DNA of 64,000 nt from Candidatus Nitrotoga sp. LAW. GTDB lineage: Bacteria > Pseudomonadota > Gammaproteobacteria > Burkholderiales > Gallionellaceae. The position numbers and the translations under genes were made by a program. The notes under the pieces are model-generated. The model was given only the letters and a program-made list of their open reading frames with translations, did no database searches and had not been told where the DNA came from. Position 1 is the stretch's first letter. The number at the start of each line of letters is the position of its first letter. Below are positions 1-10,357 of the stretch, in pieces. The stretch lies in the NCBI GenBank assembly GCA_003402315.1, contig QFXI01000018.1:119015-183014 (forward strand). The letters run 5' to 3'.

Positions 1-213
1 GCCGCTCTTCTGAATGCCACGTGCCAAAGCGGCGGCAAATTCCACACCAGACAGGCGCCCGTCGCGACCAATTGCGATCGTGTGCTGACCGCGTGCTTTG
101 GCTTCTGAGCCGATAGCATGGCCAATAATCTCGATAATTTCCTGGGTCAGTGATTTACCGACAATGCCGCGAATATCGTAGGCCTTGAAAATTTCTTTAG
201 GTAAGTTTTGCAT
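1..213 (-). CDS. phosphomannomutase/phosphoglucomutase, N-terminal part (truncated by window edge)
   Basis: Reverse-strand translation MQNLPKEIFKAYDIRGIVGKSLTQEIIEIIGHAIGSEAKARGQHTIAIGRDGRLSG... has the FKAYDIRG and GRDGRLSG motifs of the PMM/PGM family. Confidence 0.85.
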   Translation of the reverse strand, partial: MQNLPKEIFKAYDIRGIVGKSLTQEIIEIIGHAIGSEAKARGQHTIAIGRDGRLSGVEFAAALARGIQKSG

Positions 214-345
214 GGCTTTACTCCATGGATTAGATAGAAATGTGGCATGACTCTATCAAGGGTCACGGAACAGCGTGAGAGAAAATGCTTGATCCTGATG
301 TGATCAACTTAAAGCGCGCCATGATTTTGCGCCTAGCGGGAATTT

Positions 346-546
346 TTAATGATGTCCTTTAGGTAACTCACCCTTGAACTTGTATAAGGTACCGCAATAG
401 GGGCAGCGCGCTTCACCGACCTTCTCGACTGGGATGGCCACTCGGGGGTGTGCATTCCATAGGCTCGTATTAGGCATGGGACAATAAAGCGGCAAATCTG
501 TGGCAGTCACTTCGATATAGCGTAGCTTGGCATGTTCGGTTTGCAT
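346..546 (-). CDS. zinc-finger domain-containing protein (CHCC type), 66 aa
   Basis: Start trimmed to MQTEHAKLRYIEVTATDLPLYCPMP...; C-x-H / CPYCG metal-binding pattern; directly downstream of ilvE. Confidence 0.75.
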   Translation of the reverse strand: MQTEHAKLRYIEVTATDLPLYCPMPNTSLWNAHPRVAIPVEKVGEARCPYCGTLYKFKGELPKGHH

Positions 547-556
547 ATAACTCCCT

Positions 557-1477
557 TTAAACGTGTGCCAACCAATCGGCATATTGCGGATTTTTTCCAC
601 TGACACAATCAAAAAACAGTGCTTGCAGGCGCGTTGTGATCGAACCGCGCGTACCATTGCCTATAATACGGTTATCTAGCTCACAGATCGGCGTAACTTC
701 GGCCGCAGTACCCGTAAAGAAAGCCTCGTCAGCACAATATACTTCATCGCGTGTGATGCGTTTTTCGATCAGTTCTATACCAAGATCAGCCGCTAGTGTG
801 ATGATAGAATCACGCGTGATGCCTTCCAGGCAAGAAGTCAGGTCTGGGGTATACAGCTTGCCTTTTTTCACAATAAAGATATTCTCGCCCGCTCCTTCCG
901 CCACATAACCATCCACGTCCAATAGCAGCGCCTCATCATAGCCATCGTGCGCTACTTCTTGATGGGCCAAAATGGAATTGGTGTAAGTACCGACTGATTT
1001 GGAACGGCACATATTAATGTTTACGTGGTGGCGGGTGAAACTGGAGGTTTTTACACGAATACCTTTTTCCATTCCCTCTACACCAAGATATGCGCCCCAT
1101 GGCCAAGCCGCAACGGCGACGTGGGTACTAATAGCAGTGGCGGCGATACCCATAGCTTCTGAACCATAAAACACAATGGGCCGAATATAACAGGACTCCA
1201 GATTGTTGGCGCGTACTACTTCGCGTTGCGCCTCCATCAAAGTTTCTTTGTCGAAAGGCATCTTCATCTTGAAGATATAGGCTGAATTGAACAGGCGGTC
1301 GGTATGATCCTTAAGGCGGAAAATTGCCGTACCTTGTGTAGTCTTGTATGCACGCACACCTTCAAACACTCCCATGCCGTAGTGCAGTGTGTGCGTCAAT
1401 ACGTGTGTTGTGGCATCTCGCCAAGGCACCAGTTTGCCGTCATACCAGATAAAACCGTCGCGGTCAGCCATGGACAT
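557..1477 (-). CDS. ilvE: branched-chain amino acid aminotransferase
   Basis: 306 aa; class IV aminotransferase features (GVFEGVRAY, EGAGENIFIV, FFTGTAAEVTPI). Confidence 0.95.
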   Translation of the reverse strand: MSMADRDGFIWYDGKLVPWRDATTHVLTHTLHYGMGVFEGVRAYKTTQGTAIFRLKDHTDRLFNSAYIFKMKMPFDKETLMEAQREVVRANNLESCYIRPIVFYGSEAMGIAATAISTHVAVAAWPWGAYLGVEGMEKGIRVKTSSFTRHHVNINMCRSKSVGTYTNSILAHQEVAHDGYDEALLLDVDGYVAEGAGENIFIVKKGKLYTPDLTSCLEGITRDSIITLAADLGIELIEKRITRDEVYCADEAFFTGTAAEVTPICELDNRIIGNGTRGSITTRLQALFFDCVSGKNPQYADWLAHV

Positions 1478-1671
1478 GGTTGAATTTCCTTAAGAGTATT
1501 GCAAAAACCGCAATTCTAACGTTTTCCGTGTACTTTATGAAGCAATAGTATTTTTCAAAAATAAAATTCAAAAAACGAGATTTCCAGATGGTATTCTGAA
1601 TTTGGCGAGCCTTTTGCCATGCGGTAAGCTTAAAAATGGCTATAAATTGCCCCAAATTGACCTAATGCATC

Positions 1672-2700
1672 CTAAGGCAGCAAAGGAATGTTGGTTAGCG
1701 CTGTCGTTTCGGGTAGATCGAACATAATGTTCATATTCTGTACCGCTTGACCGGCCGCACCTTTGACCAGATTGTCAATGACTGACAATACAACCACAGT
1801 ATTACCTTGTTGTGGCCGGTGTACCGCAATACGGCAACAATTCGCACCGCGTACAGTACGCGTTTCTGGATGGCTGCCGGCTGGCATTACATCCACAAAT
1901 GTCTCATTGGCATAACGCTGCTCATATAGCGCTTGTAGGTCTGTATCACATTGTATACGCGCATATAATGTGGCATGGATACCGCGTATCATTGGAGTGA
2001 GGTGTGGCACAAAGGTCAGACCAATTTTCTGTTTTGCCGCTCGTGCGAGTCCTTGACTAATTTCTGGTAAATGGCGGTGCCCAGATACACCATAAGCTTT
2101 AAAATTGTCCGCTACCTCAGAAAACATGATGCTAACCTCTGCCTTGCGCCCTGCGCCAGATACACCTGATTTCGCGTCGGCAATCAAGCTGTTGCAATCT
2201 ACAATCCCTGCTTCCAATAACGGAAGAAAACCGAGCTGCACAGCCGTTGGATAGCAACCCGGGTTGGCCACTAGCCGTGCATGTTTTATCTGCTCGCGGT
2301 TGCTCTCTGGTAAACCATATATTGCTTCAGCAACCAGATCGGGGCAGGCGTGGCTCATACCATACCATTTTTCCCAAACCGCTACGTCTTGAATACGAAA
2401 GTCCGCCGCTAAATCTATTATCCGTACCCCTGCGCCAAGCAAAGCGCGGGCATGATGCATGGCAATGCCATTGGGTGTGGCAAAAAACACCAGATCACAT
2501 TGGTCTAGATGTGCTTCATCTTGGTGGGTAAAACATAAATCTACATGGCCACGCAAGCTGGGAAACATCTGGCTGACTGGCGTTCCTTGGTCGGCACGTG
2601 AGGTAATGGCGGACAACTCCACTTTCGGATGTTGTGCCAGCAGACGCAACAGCTCGACTCCCGTATAACCTGTTCCTCCGACGATGCCAACTTTGATCAC
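1672..2700 (-). CDS. argC: N-acetyl-gamma-glutamyl-phosphate reductase
   Basis: [15 protein letters not shown]-terminus and [10 protein letters not shown] active-site Cys motif. Confidence 0.97.
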   Translation of the reverse strand: MIKVGIVGGTGYTGVELLRLLAQHPKVELSAITSRADQGTPVSQMFPSLRGHVDLCFTHQDEAHLDQCDLVFFATPNGIAMHHARALLGAGVRIIDLAADFRIQDVAVWEKWYGMSHACPDLVAEAIYGLPESNREQIKHARLVANPGCYPTAVQLGFLPLLEAGIVDCNSLIADAKSGVSGAGRKAEVSIMFSEVADNFKAYGVSGHRHLPEISQGLARAAKQKIGLTFVPHLTPMIRGIHATLYARIQCDTDLQALYEQRYANETFVDVMPAGSHPETRTVRGANCCRIAVHRPQQGNTVVVLSVIDNLVKGAAGQAVQNMNIMFDLPETTALTNIPLLP

Positions 2701-2885
2701 TTCTTTACCCCTATTTTTTGCGTTATCTATGGCAAATACATTGCAGCAGTTATTATTCTTGTGAAGGTGCTCGACAGTACCGTACCCGTTCCGCGCGCAC
2801 TCAAAGTGTCAGGGCATTATTTTAGTTTGTGAAGCGCTCAATTGTTTGCCAACTATTTGTTTGGCGAAATAATACAACGAAAATG

Positions 2886-2909
2886 AAAAACCGCCCAAAG
2901 GCGGTTTTT
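2886..2909 (-). terminator. intrinsic terminator downstream of rplM-rpsI
   Basis: AAAAACCGCCCAAAGGCGGTTTTT: perfect GC stem with A/T flanks, just 3' of rpsI. Confidence 0.85.
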
Positions 2910-2928
2910 CCAAACATTCCAAATACGC

Positions 2929-3321
2929 TTAACGCTTGGAGAATTGCTTGCGGCGGCGCGCCTTGCGTAAACCAACTTTTTTACGCTCAACTTCACGCGC
3001 ATCACGGGTAACGAATCCAGCTTTACTCAACACTGGCTTGAAGCTTGCGTCAAAATCTATCAGAGCACGGGTGATACCATGGCGTACCGCCCCAGCCTGG
3101 CCAGATTCACCACCGCCACACACGTTTATCATAATGTCGAATTTGTTAAGCATGTCGGTCAGCTCTAACGGCTGACGCACTATCATGCGGCCAGTTTCCC
3201 TCGAAAAAAATATATCGAGTGGCTTATCGTTGACCACGATATCGCCTTTGCCTGGTTTAATGAATACACGTGCTATCGCGCTCTTGCGGCGACCGGTACC
3301 ATAGTTGTAAGTCACACTCAT
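2929..3321 (-). CDS. rpsI: 30S ribosomal protein S9
   Basis: [14 protein letters not shown]... [15 protein letters not shown]-terminus. Confidence 0.98.
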   Translation of the reverse strand: MSVTYNYGTGRRKSAIARVFIKPGKGDIVVNDKPLDIFFSRETGRMIVRQPLELTDMLNKFDIMINVCGGGESGQAGAVRHGITRALIDFDASFKPVLSKAGFVTRDAREVERKKVGLRKARRRKQFSKR

Positions 3322-3323
3322 GA

Positions 3324-3761
3324 TTAAGCTTTCAATAGATCAATAGGTTTAGGTTGCTGCGCCGTATGTGGATGATCAGCACCCCCATAAATCTTAAGCT
3401 TACGCAACATAGCATAGCCTAATGGGCCTTTTGGCAGCATACCTTTAACTGCTTTTTGCAGTACGCGGTCTGGGTGACGTTCCTGTAGCTTGATAAAATT
3501 AGTCGTATATATCCCGCCAGGATAGCCAGTGTGACGGTGATAGACTTTGTCTTCTGCTTTATTACCGGTAACACGCAGTTTCTCAGCGTTAACCACGACG
3601 ATAAAGTCACCCGTATCTACGTGCGGTGTATATATTGCCTTATGCTTGCCGCGAAGGCGGGCTGCAATTTGGCTAGCTAAACGACCTAAAATTTTGTCGG
3701 CAGCATCTACCAAATACCAGTCATGCTGGACTTCATGGGGCTTAGCTGAAAATGTTTTCAT
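3324..3761 (-). CDS. rplM: 50S ribosomal protein L13
   Basis: [16 protein letters not shown]..., [21 protein letters not shown]; upstream of rpsI as usual. Confidence 0.98.
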   Translation of the reverse strand: MKTFSAKPHEVQHDWYLVDAADKILGRLASQIAARLRGKHKAIYTPHVDTGDFIVVVNAEKLRVTGNKAEDKVYHRHTGYPGGIYTTNFIKLQERHPDRVLQKAVKGMLPKGPLGYAMLRKLKIYGGADHPHTAQQPKPIDLLKA

Positions 3762-3970
3762 GGCACTTCCTAAAACAAAAATTAGTAAACTTCGAAGGGC
3801 GCGAATTTTATGTCAAAAGACCAGCTTCTGTCAAACACATTTGATACTTCGGTTCCGGTACTAAGAATGAAGTGTTGTTTATATAACACGCTTTTCTTGG
3901 CGCTTTAAACTCAATTAAATCAATCAGTCAGGCAATTGATAATTCTATCCTCTTAACGGTTAAAGCATTA

Positions 3971-5491
3971 TTACTGGTTAGCGGCTAGATCAAGGTCGAG
4001 CTGACTGGCATCATCGTCCGTATTTACCTTGCCATTCTCACGCGCTGCTTCAATGCCATCGAGGTACTCTAATGTAATATCTCCGGTGATGTAATCTCCA
4101 TCAAAGCATGAAGCGTCAAAATATTGAATATCCCGATTCGTCTTACGCACTGCCGTTTTGAGGTCATCGAGATCCTGATAAATCAATCTGTCGGCACCGA
4201 TTTCACGGCAAATTTCCTCATCACTGCGGCCGGTGGCAATCAGCTCTTTGCGGCTCGGCATGTCTATGCCATACACATTAGGAAAACGCACCGGGGGTGC
4301 GGCGGAGGCGAAATATACTTTGCGCGCCCCGGCATCACGCGCCATTTGAACAATTTCACGGCTAGTGGTACCGCGTACGATGGAATCGTCTACCAACAAG
4401 ACATTTTTATCCTTAAATTCCACGCTAATTGCATTTAATTTCTGACGGACCGATTTTTTCCGCATTGCCTGTCCCGGCATGATGAAGGTACGCCCAATAT
4501 AACGGTTTTTCACGAAGCCTTCGCGAAACGAGATACCCAAACGATTAGCCAATTGCAAGGCACTAGGGCGGCTGGAGTCTGGAATGGGGATAACGACATC
4601 AATATCATGTTGCTGCCATTCGCGGGTAATTTTGTCGGCCAGGTTTTCACCCATATTCAAGCGTGTCTCATATACCGAAATCCCATTAATTACCGAATCT
4701 GGACGCGCCAGATAAACATACTCAAAAATGCATGGGTTAAGGGTTGGATTTTCTGCACATTGCTGGCTATGAAGATTTCCATCAAAGTCAACAAATACCG
4801 ATTCACCTGGTGCAATATCGCGGAGAAACTTAAAACCTAGCGTATCCAATGCCACACTTTCCGAAGCAATCAAATATTCCGTGCCATTTTCAGTTTGATG
4901 GCTACCTAATACCAGTGGCCGAATACCATAAACATCGCGGAACGCCAGCAGGCCATAACCCGCAATCATTGCCACCACTGCGTAAGCACCACGGCAACGA
5001 CGATGCACCCCGGATACGGCGTCAAAGATGTTCTTAATGTCAAGACGATAACGCATTGTGGAATTGGCTTGCAACTCATGCGCAAGCACATTGAGCAGCA
5101 CTTCTGAATCGGAATTGGTGTTTACGTGTCGCCTGTCTTCAAGAAATAATTCTTGTTGCAGTTGCTCGGTATTGGTCAAGTTGCCGTTATGTCCAAGCAC
5201 AATGCCGAATGGCGAGTTGACATAAAATGGCTGTGCTTCATTGTGATCGATGGCGGAACCCGCAGTAGGGTAACGCACATGGGCTATGCCCGCATTGCCG
5301 CGCAGCGCCCTCATGTTACGCGTCCGGAACACATCGCGTACTAGGCCATTACCCTTGTGCAAGTGAAAAGTATTGCCTTCAATAGTGGCAATACCTGCGG
5401 CATCCTGCCCGCGATGCTGCAATACTAATAAGCCATCATATAGAACTTGATTGGCCGATGTTTGCGCGACAATGCCTAGAATGCCACACAT
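3971..5491 (-). CDS. purF: amidophosphoribosyltransferase
   Basis: MCGILGIV N-terminal Ntn glutaminase; [22 protein letters not shown] loop. Confidence 0.98.
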   Translation of the reverse strand: MCGILGIVAQTSANQVLYDGLLVLQHRGQDAAGIATIEGNTFHLHKGNGLVRDVFRTRNMRALRGNAGIAHVRYPTAGSAIDHNEAQPFYVNSPFGIVLGHNGNLTNTEQLQQELFLEDRRHVNTNSDSEVLLNVLAHELQANSTMRYRLDIKNIFDAVSGVHRRCRGAYAVVAMIAGYGLLAFRDVYGIRPLVLGSHQTENGTEYLIASESVALDTLGFKFLRDIAPGESVFVDFDGNLHSQQCAENPTLNPCIFEYVYLARPDSVINGISVYETRLNMGENLADKITREWQQHDIDVVIPIPDSSRPSALQLANRLGISFREGFVKNRYIGRTFIMPGQAMRKKSVRQKLNAISVEFKDKNVLLVDDSIVRGTTSREIVQMARDAGARKVYFASAAPPVRFPNVYGIDMPSRKELIATGRSDEEICREIGADRLIYQDLDDLKTAVRKTNRDIQYFDASCFDGDYITGDITLEYLDGIEAARENGKVNTDDDASQLDLDLAANQ

Positions 5492-5507
5492 GCTTTAACC
5501 CCAATAT

Positions 5508-6008
5508 TCATTTTCTCAACCCAAAATGCACACGGCGCGCCACGCTATCTGGCAACCAGATTAAGCTAGCTAGAGCCACGCTTTCCAACGGTTTACTCAA
5601 CTTCGCCTCACGCCAAAATGGCTTCTGCGGCAAGTCAGTCACCCCCGCCAATAGAACTAACATCAACACTAACAACATGCCACGTAGCATGCCAAATAAA
5701 CTGCCAAATAAACTGTCTATCCAACCAAGGCCTGTCGATTTGATTAATTTCGAAATCAACCATACCACGACACCACTGACGATTAAGGTAGCCACAAACA
5801 GTAAAACAAAAGCAACCGTGATCTTGATCGCATCCATTCCCAGCTCTATCGGCATTAACGCTGCTACATTAACTGCCTGCCAACGTGCCACCACATAAGC
5901 TACCACCCAACCGAACAGTGACAACACCTCATACACAAAACCGCGCCACCACCCCAGCAACACCGACCATACGGCAATTATAATGACAGTATAATCAAAC
6001 CAGGTCAT
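5508..6008 (-). CDS. cvpA: CvpA family protein
   Basis: MTWFDYTVIIIAVWSVLLGWWRGFVYEVLSL; multi-TM; next to purF. Confidence 0.93.
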   Translation of the reverse strand: MTWFDYTVIIIAVWSVLLGWWRGFVYEVLSLFGWVVAYVVARWQAVNVAALMPIELGMDAIKITVAFVLLFVATLIVSGVVVWLISKLIKSTGLGWIDSLFGSLFGMLRGMLLVLMLVLLAGVTDLPQKPFWREAKLSKPLESVALASLIWLPDSVARRVHFGLRK

Positions 6009-6010
6009 GC

Positions 6011-6631
6011 CTAATACGCTGGACTTACCGTTGGTTTCAGTCCTTGCGCTTCCAAGTTTTTGTACACATTATCCGCAGCTTCACGCGTCGCATAAGGACC
6101 GGCACGGACACGGGTTTTCTCGCCTACTTTTTCGGTGTAAACTTTGATATTTTGTTTGCTCAATTTTTTTTGCCATTGATGCGCGGTATCAGCATTGGCA
6201 AATGCGCCGACCTGTACCACAAAACCAGAGTGTGGTGTGGGTTGTCTATTCTCTATGTGAATATCCCCAGCTGATTTAACTTCAGGCTTGACTGGATGGG
6301 ATTTACTTTCAATCACTTGCGATGCCGCGCCCCCCTGATCTGTAACGACAGGTTGGCTGGGTATTGTTGGAGCAGGAATAGCAACCGGTGAAGAAGCCAC
6401 AGGAACGGAGATAGGTGCTGACGGCATGTGCATATTAGGCATGAACTCACCTACCTTATCTTTGTCCGGAATGCGCAACTCAATATCCTGGCCCCCTAAT
6501 TTGGGTTCGCTATCTAACACCATGGGCAGCAGCACCACAATTACGATGACGAGTGCCACTGCGCCAATCAACCGGCGTCTTGCCCGACGCTTCAGACTGA
6601 CTTCATCATCCATGAGTTGCTTTGCCATCAT
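6011..6631 (-). CDS. SPOR domain-containing protein (DedD-like)
   Basis: N-terminal cytoplasmic tail + TM, C-terminal SPOR repeat (GFVVQVGAFANADTAHQWQKKL...TRVRAGPYATREAAD); between cvpA and folC. Confidence 0.9.
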   Translation of the reverse strand: MMAKQLMDDEVSLKRRARRRLIGAVALVIVIVVLLPMVLDSEPKLGGQDIELRIPDKDKVGEFMPNMHMPSAPISVPVASSPVAIPAPTIPSQPVVTDQGGAASQVIESKSHPVKPEVKSAGDIHIENRQPTPHSGFVVQVGAFANADTAHQWQKKLSKQNIKVYTEKVGEKTRVRAGPYATREAADNVYKNLEAQGLKPTVSPAY

Positions 6632-7986
6632 GACTCTCCGCGCAAATCAAAGCGTAACGCAGACTGCGCACGCATCACCTCTGCTACTGTATAGAATGAA
6701 CCAAACGTTATAATTCTATCATTTTCGATGGCCTCATTACAGGCATGCTGCAGCGCATCTGTTACCGTGACAAACGTCAACACCGCACTTTGCACCCCCT
6801 CGGCATATAACACTTTGGATAATTCCGCGGCCGTTGCACCGCGCGGCGCGGCTATGCCAGCCACTAGCCAGACATCCACCCGCCCCTTGAGCGCACGCGC
6901 AACACTGGCCATATCTTTGTCCTTAAGCATGGCGAACACGGCGAAAGTTTTGTGGCACGGCGGCAAGTCGGCCAAATTTTGTGCCAGCGAGCGTGCCGCT
7001 TGGGGATTGTGCGCCACATCCAAAATCAGCATCGGCCTGCCGGGTACAACCTGAAAACGACCTGGCAGCATTACCTCGACTAAGCCGCGCCGCACCGCCG
7101 CCATACTCACCGGCAATTTATTCTTTAGTGCATCCAGCGCCGCTAATGCGGCGCTGGCATTATGCAATTGAAACGCTCCACGCAAAGCAGGATAGGGCAA
7201 GGCGCTGCGAGTACCGCCCACACCATGATAATTCCACTGTTGCGCGCCTGCCGTGAAACTGAATTGCTCACCCAGACACCACAACTGCGCGCCGACATGC
7301 TGCGCCTGTGTGCGAATCGCAATAGGCACATCCCTATCGCCGAACACCGCCACTTTCCCAACACGAAAAATTCCCGCTTTTTCAAATGCAATTTGTTCAC
7401 GCGTATCACCAAGATATTCCATATGGTCCAAGTCTATGCTGGTAACCACCGCACAATCGTGGTCGAACACATTAACCGCATCCAGCCGTCCACCCAGACC
7501 CACTTCCAGTATCGCCACCTCTACCGCTTGATCGATAAAACATTGCATCGCAGCCAACGTCCCGAACTCAAAATAGGTTAACGAAATTTCTGATAATTCA
7601 TCATTATCCAGCAAGCTGGCATCCCTGTTTTGCAAGGGCAGAACAGCACGCGCCTGCTCTACCCGCTCGAATGCTGCGCACAGCATCGCATCACTGGCCT
7701 GCCGCTGGCCGATACGGACGCGTTCGTTGTAATCCAGCAAATGCGGCGAGGTATAGCAGCCAACGCGATAACCCGCCGCGTGCAGCATGCTTTCAAGCAT
7801 TGCGCACACTGAACCCTTACCGTTAGTACCGCCGACAACAATAACCGGAAAAGTTGGGTTAAATCCCAGCCGCTGTTTAACTTTTGCAACGCGCTCAAGA
7901 CCCAGTTCAATAGCTTTGGGATGCTTGGTCTCAAGATAGGCGAGCCAGTCGCTCAATGCGCTATACTCACCTAACATGGCGACCAA
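6628..7986 (-). CDS. folC: bifunctional folylpolyglutamate/dihydrofolate synthase
   Basis: VVGGTNGKGSVCAMLESML, TSPHLLDYNERVRIG, EVGLGGRLDAVN Mur-ligase motifs; 4-nt overlap with next gene. Confidence 0.96.
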   Translation of the reverse strand: MVAMLGEYSALSDWLAYLETKHPKAIELGLERVAKVKQRLGFNPTFPVIVVGGTNGKGSVCAMLESMLHAAGYRVGCYTSPHLLDYNERVRIGQRQASDAMLCAAFERVEQARAVLPLQNRDASLLDNDELSEISLTYFEFGTLAAMQCFIDQAVEVAILEVGLGGRLDAVNVFDHDCAVVTSIDLDHMEYLGDTREQIAFEKAGIFRVGKVAVFGDRDVPIAIRTQAQHVGAQLWCLGEQFSFTAGAQQWNYHGVGGTRSALPYPALRGAFQLHNASAALAALDALKNKLPVSMAAVRRGLVEVMLPGRFQVVPGRPMLILDVAHNPQAARSLAQNLADLPPCHKTFAVFAMLKDKDMASVARALKGRVDVWLVAGIAAPRGATAAELSKVLYAEGVQSAVLTFVTVTDALQHACNEAIENDRIITFGSFYTVAEVMRAQSALRFDLRGES

Positions 7987-8172
7987 CCTTTTGTTTTTTT
8001 GTGAATTTGTATGGGAAATTTCTCATGCCGATATACGTGTGAACAATTTTAGCCGCAAACATTCGTCATCAGAAAACACGAAATATCTACTCTATTGGCC
8101 AAGCTTAAATTCCGGCTAAACTTCATGGTGTTGTTTTGGTAAGCTCAAAGCTGTGCGGGCAGCATCCATTCA

Positions 8173-9642
8173 TCAGGATGAACAACTTACTACGACATGA
8201 CGCGCCCAATCCGGTGCTGGCGCGGCATAATCTTCCATTTCTGGCTGCTCATCGAAGGGTCTGCTAAGCAATGCGAGCAAGCGATCTACCTCCGAAAAAT
8301 CACGTTCCCGCTCCGCCAGGGCAATCGCACTTTGTGCCATGGAATTACGCAGAATATATTTAGGATTGACCTTGTCCATACGTGCCTTTCGCTCCTCGTC
8401 CGTTCCCGGCTCGCTTTGCAGGCGTGTGCGATAAATATCGGCCCAAGCGTCAAACGCCGCCCGGTCGATGAATTGGTCGCGTAACTCGCTGTTTTTCTCA
8501 TCCGGCGCGAATTTGAACCGGCCTAAGCTGCGAAACAGATTGGTGTAATCCAGCTGGCTTGCGCGCATCATTTCCAGCAGTGATGTAACGAGAGAAGCAT
8601 CTTCTTTGCTGACGTTGGTTAGTCCCAGCTTCTTGCCCATCAATTCAGTATAGTGTTCGAAGTATGTCGGCTCGTAATTTTCCAGGGCCTTTTGCGCTTC
8701 CTCCACCGCGATAATGGGCGTCAAAGCCTGCGCCAGACAAGCCAGGTTCCACAAGCCGATTTGCGGCTGCTGGTCAAAGGCGTAGCGTCCGCTATGATCG
8801 GAGTGATTACAAATAAAGCCCGGGTCGTAGGTTTCCATAAAACCGAATGGGCCATAATCGAAAGTCAGCCCGAGGATCGACATGTTGTCCGTATTCATCA
8901 CACCATGTGCAAAACCGACAGCTTGCCATTGAGCCATCAGACTTGCGGTGCGCGTGATGACCTCATTCAAGAAACGCAAGTACTTGTCCGGCGCATCGCT
9001 GATGTCCGGGAAATGCTTGGCAATAACATAATCAGCGAGCAAGGCGAGCGGTTCGTGCTGATCCCTATAGGCGAAAACCTCAAACGAACCGAAACGCACA
9101 TGCGACGGTGATAAACGCGTCACCACAGCGGCACTTTCGATAGTCTCACGGTATACCTCTGCATCGCTGCCCACAATGCACAAAGCGCGGGAAGTAGGAA
9201 TGCCCAAGCCATGCATCGCTTCTGAGCACAAATACTCACGAATGCTGGATCGCAGCACGGCACGTCCATCGCCTTCGCGCGAAAACGGTGTGATACCGGC
9301 CCCTTTTAATTGAATATCCCAATATTCTCCATCACTGTTTTTTATCTCGCCAAGCAAAATTGCGCGTCCATCTCCCAGTTGCGGCACGAAGTAACCAAAT
9401 TGGTGCCCGGCGTAGAGCATTGATAACGGTTCGCTACCAGGCAATAAACGGTTGCCGATAAAATACTCGGCAAAATCTGAGCGCTCACTTTCAGTTACAT
9501 CCAAATTAATTAATTCGGCGGCACTCGCATTAAAACTAACCAAATAGGGATGGGGCAAAGGTGTAGGGTTCAGGCGGCTATGAAAAATATCTGGTAGCCG
9601 AGAAAAGGTGTTGTCAAAATTCAATTGGTCAAGCTTTCCCAT
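8173..9642 (-). CDS. selO: protein adenylyltransferase SelO (YdiU/UPF0061)
   Basis: YAGHQFGYFVPQLGDGRAILLGE, GVMNTDNMSILGLTFDYGPFGFM; C-terminal SCSS corresponding to the CUSS-type end of eukaryotic SelO; start trimmed to MGKLDQLNF. Confidence 0.93.
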   Translation of the reverse strand: MGKLDQLNFDNTFSRLPDIFHSRLNPTPLPHPYLVSFNASAAELINLDVTESERSDFAEYFIGNRLLPGSEPLSMLYAGHQFGYFVPQLGDGRAILLGEIKNSDGEYWDIQLKGAGITPFSREGDGRAVLRSSIREYLCSEAMHGLGIPTSRALCIVGSDAEVYRETIESAAVVTRLSPSHVRFGSFEVFAYRDQHEPLALLADYVIAKHFPDISDAPDKYLRFLNEVITRTASLMAQWQAVGFAHGVMNTDNMSILGLTFDYGPFGFMETYDPGFICNHSDHSGRYAFDQQPQIGLWNLACLAQALTPIIAVEEAQKALENYEPTYFEHYTELMGKKLGLTNVSKEDASLVTSLLEMMRASQLDYTNLFRSLGRFKFAPDEKNSELRDQFIDRAAFDAWADIYRTRLQSEPGTDEERKARMDKVNPKYILRNSMAQSAIALAERERDFSEVDRLLALLSRPFDEQPEMEDYAAPAPDWARHVVVSCSS

Positions 9643-9746
9643 AGTAATATTTTTATATTTAATCGGCCAATCCGGTTTACTGCAATCCATAGAAGGTTAT
9701 AAAAAAGTTGTGCTCAGCAGCGTACGTGTGCCGCCCAGGGAAAGCA

Positions 9747-10295
9747 TCAGCGCCGCCGTGATGCACGCTTGCGCCATTCCCATACCACAATCACATACCA
9801 CAGCATGCGCACACTAAAATAGCCCACAATAGCAAAACTTAACGCCAAAAGCGGCAAGCCAGCCGCAAGGGGTTTGCCCAATGACACAACCCAATCCAAC
9901 ATGACAGTTGGCCAGTTAACCCAAGTCATTTCCGGCAAGGAAAGATTAGCGGATGACTGGCCATTATTATGCCCGGTAACAAATGCGCCAAGCTGATATG
10001 CCAATGCATAGAGAGGCACAATAGTGAATGGATTAGTGTATAGCGTAGTGACCGCAGCTACCGGCAAATTAACGCGTAACAGCACTGCCAGCAAAACTGC
10101 GCCTATCATTTGCAGCGGGCCAGGAATCAGTCCGGTGAACAGACCGATGGCTACACCGCCTGACACTGAATGACGGTTAAGATGCCATAGGTTGGGATGA
10201 TGTAGCCAGCCGCCAAACCAGCGCGCCCAACGGCTTTGTTTAAATGCCTCATGGCTTGGCAGGAATTTCCTGAAATATTTTTTCGGCACGGGCAT
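9747..10295 (-). CDS. DUF2062 domain-containing membrane protein
   Basis: GGVAIGLFTGLIPGPLQMIGAVLLAVLLRVNLPVAAVTTLYTNPFT signature. Confidence 0.88.
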   Translation of the reverse strand: MPVPKKYFRKFLPSHEAFKQSRWARWFGGWLHHPNLWHLNRHSVSGGVAIGLFTGLIPGPLQMIGAVLLAVLLRVNLPVAAVTTLYTNPFTIVPLYALAYQLGAFVTGHNNGQSSANLSLPEMTWVNWPTVMLDWVVSLGKPLAAGLPLLALSFAIVGYFSVRMLWYVIVVWEWRKRASRRR

Positions 10296-10357
10296 TTAAT
10301 CAGGCAGAATCGTTGCTAGGCAAAATCGGGATAGTAGATTACCTGATTTTATTGAAT

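Noticed and set aside
1464-1655. 63-aa ORF upstream of ilvE
   Set aside because: No motif, AT-rich intergenic, overlaps the ilvE start.
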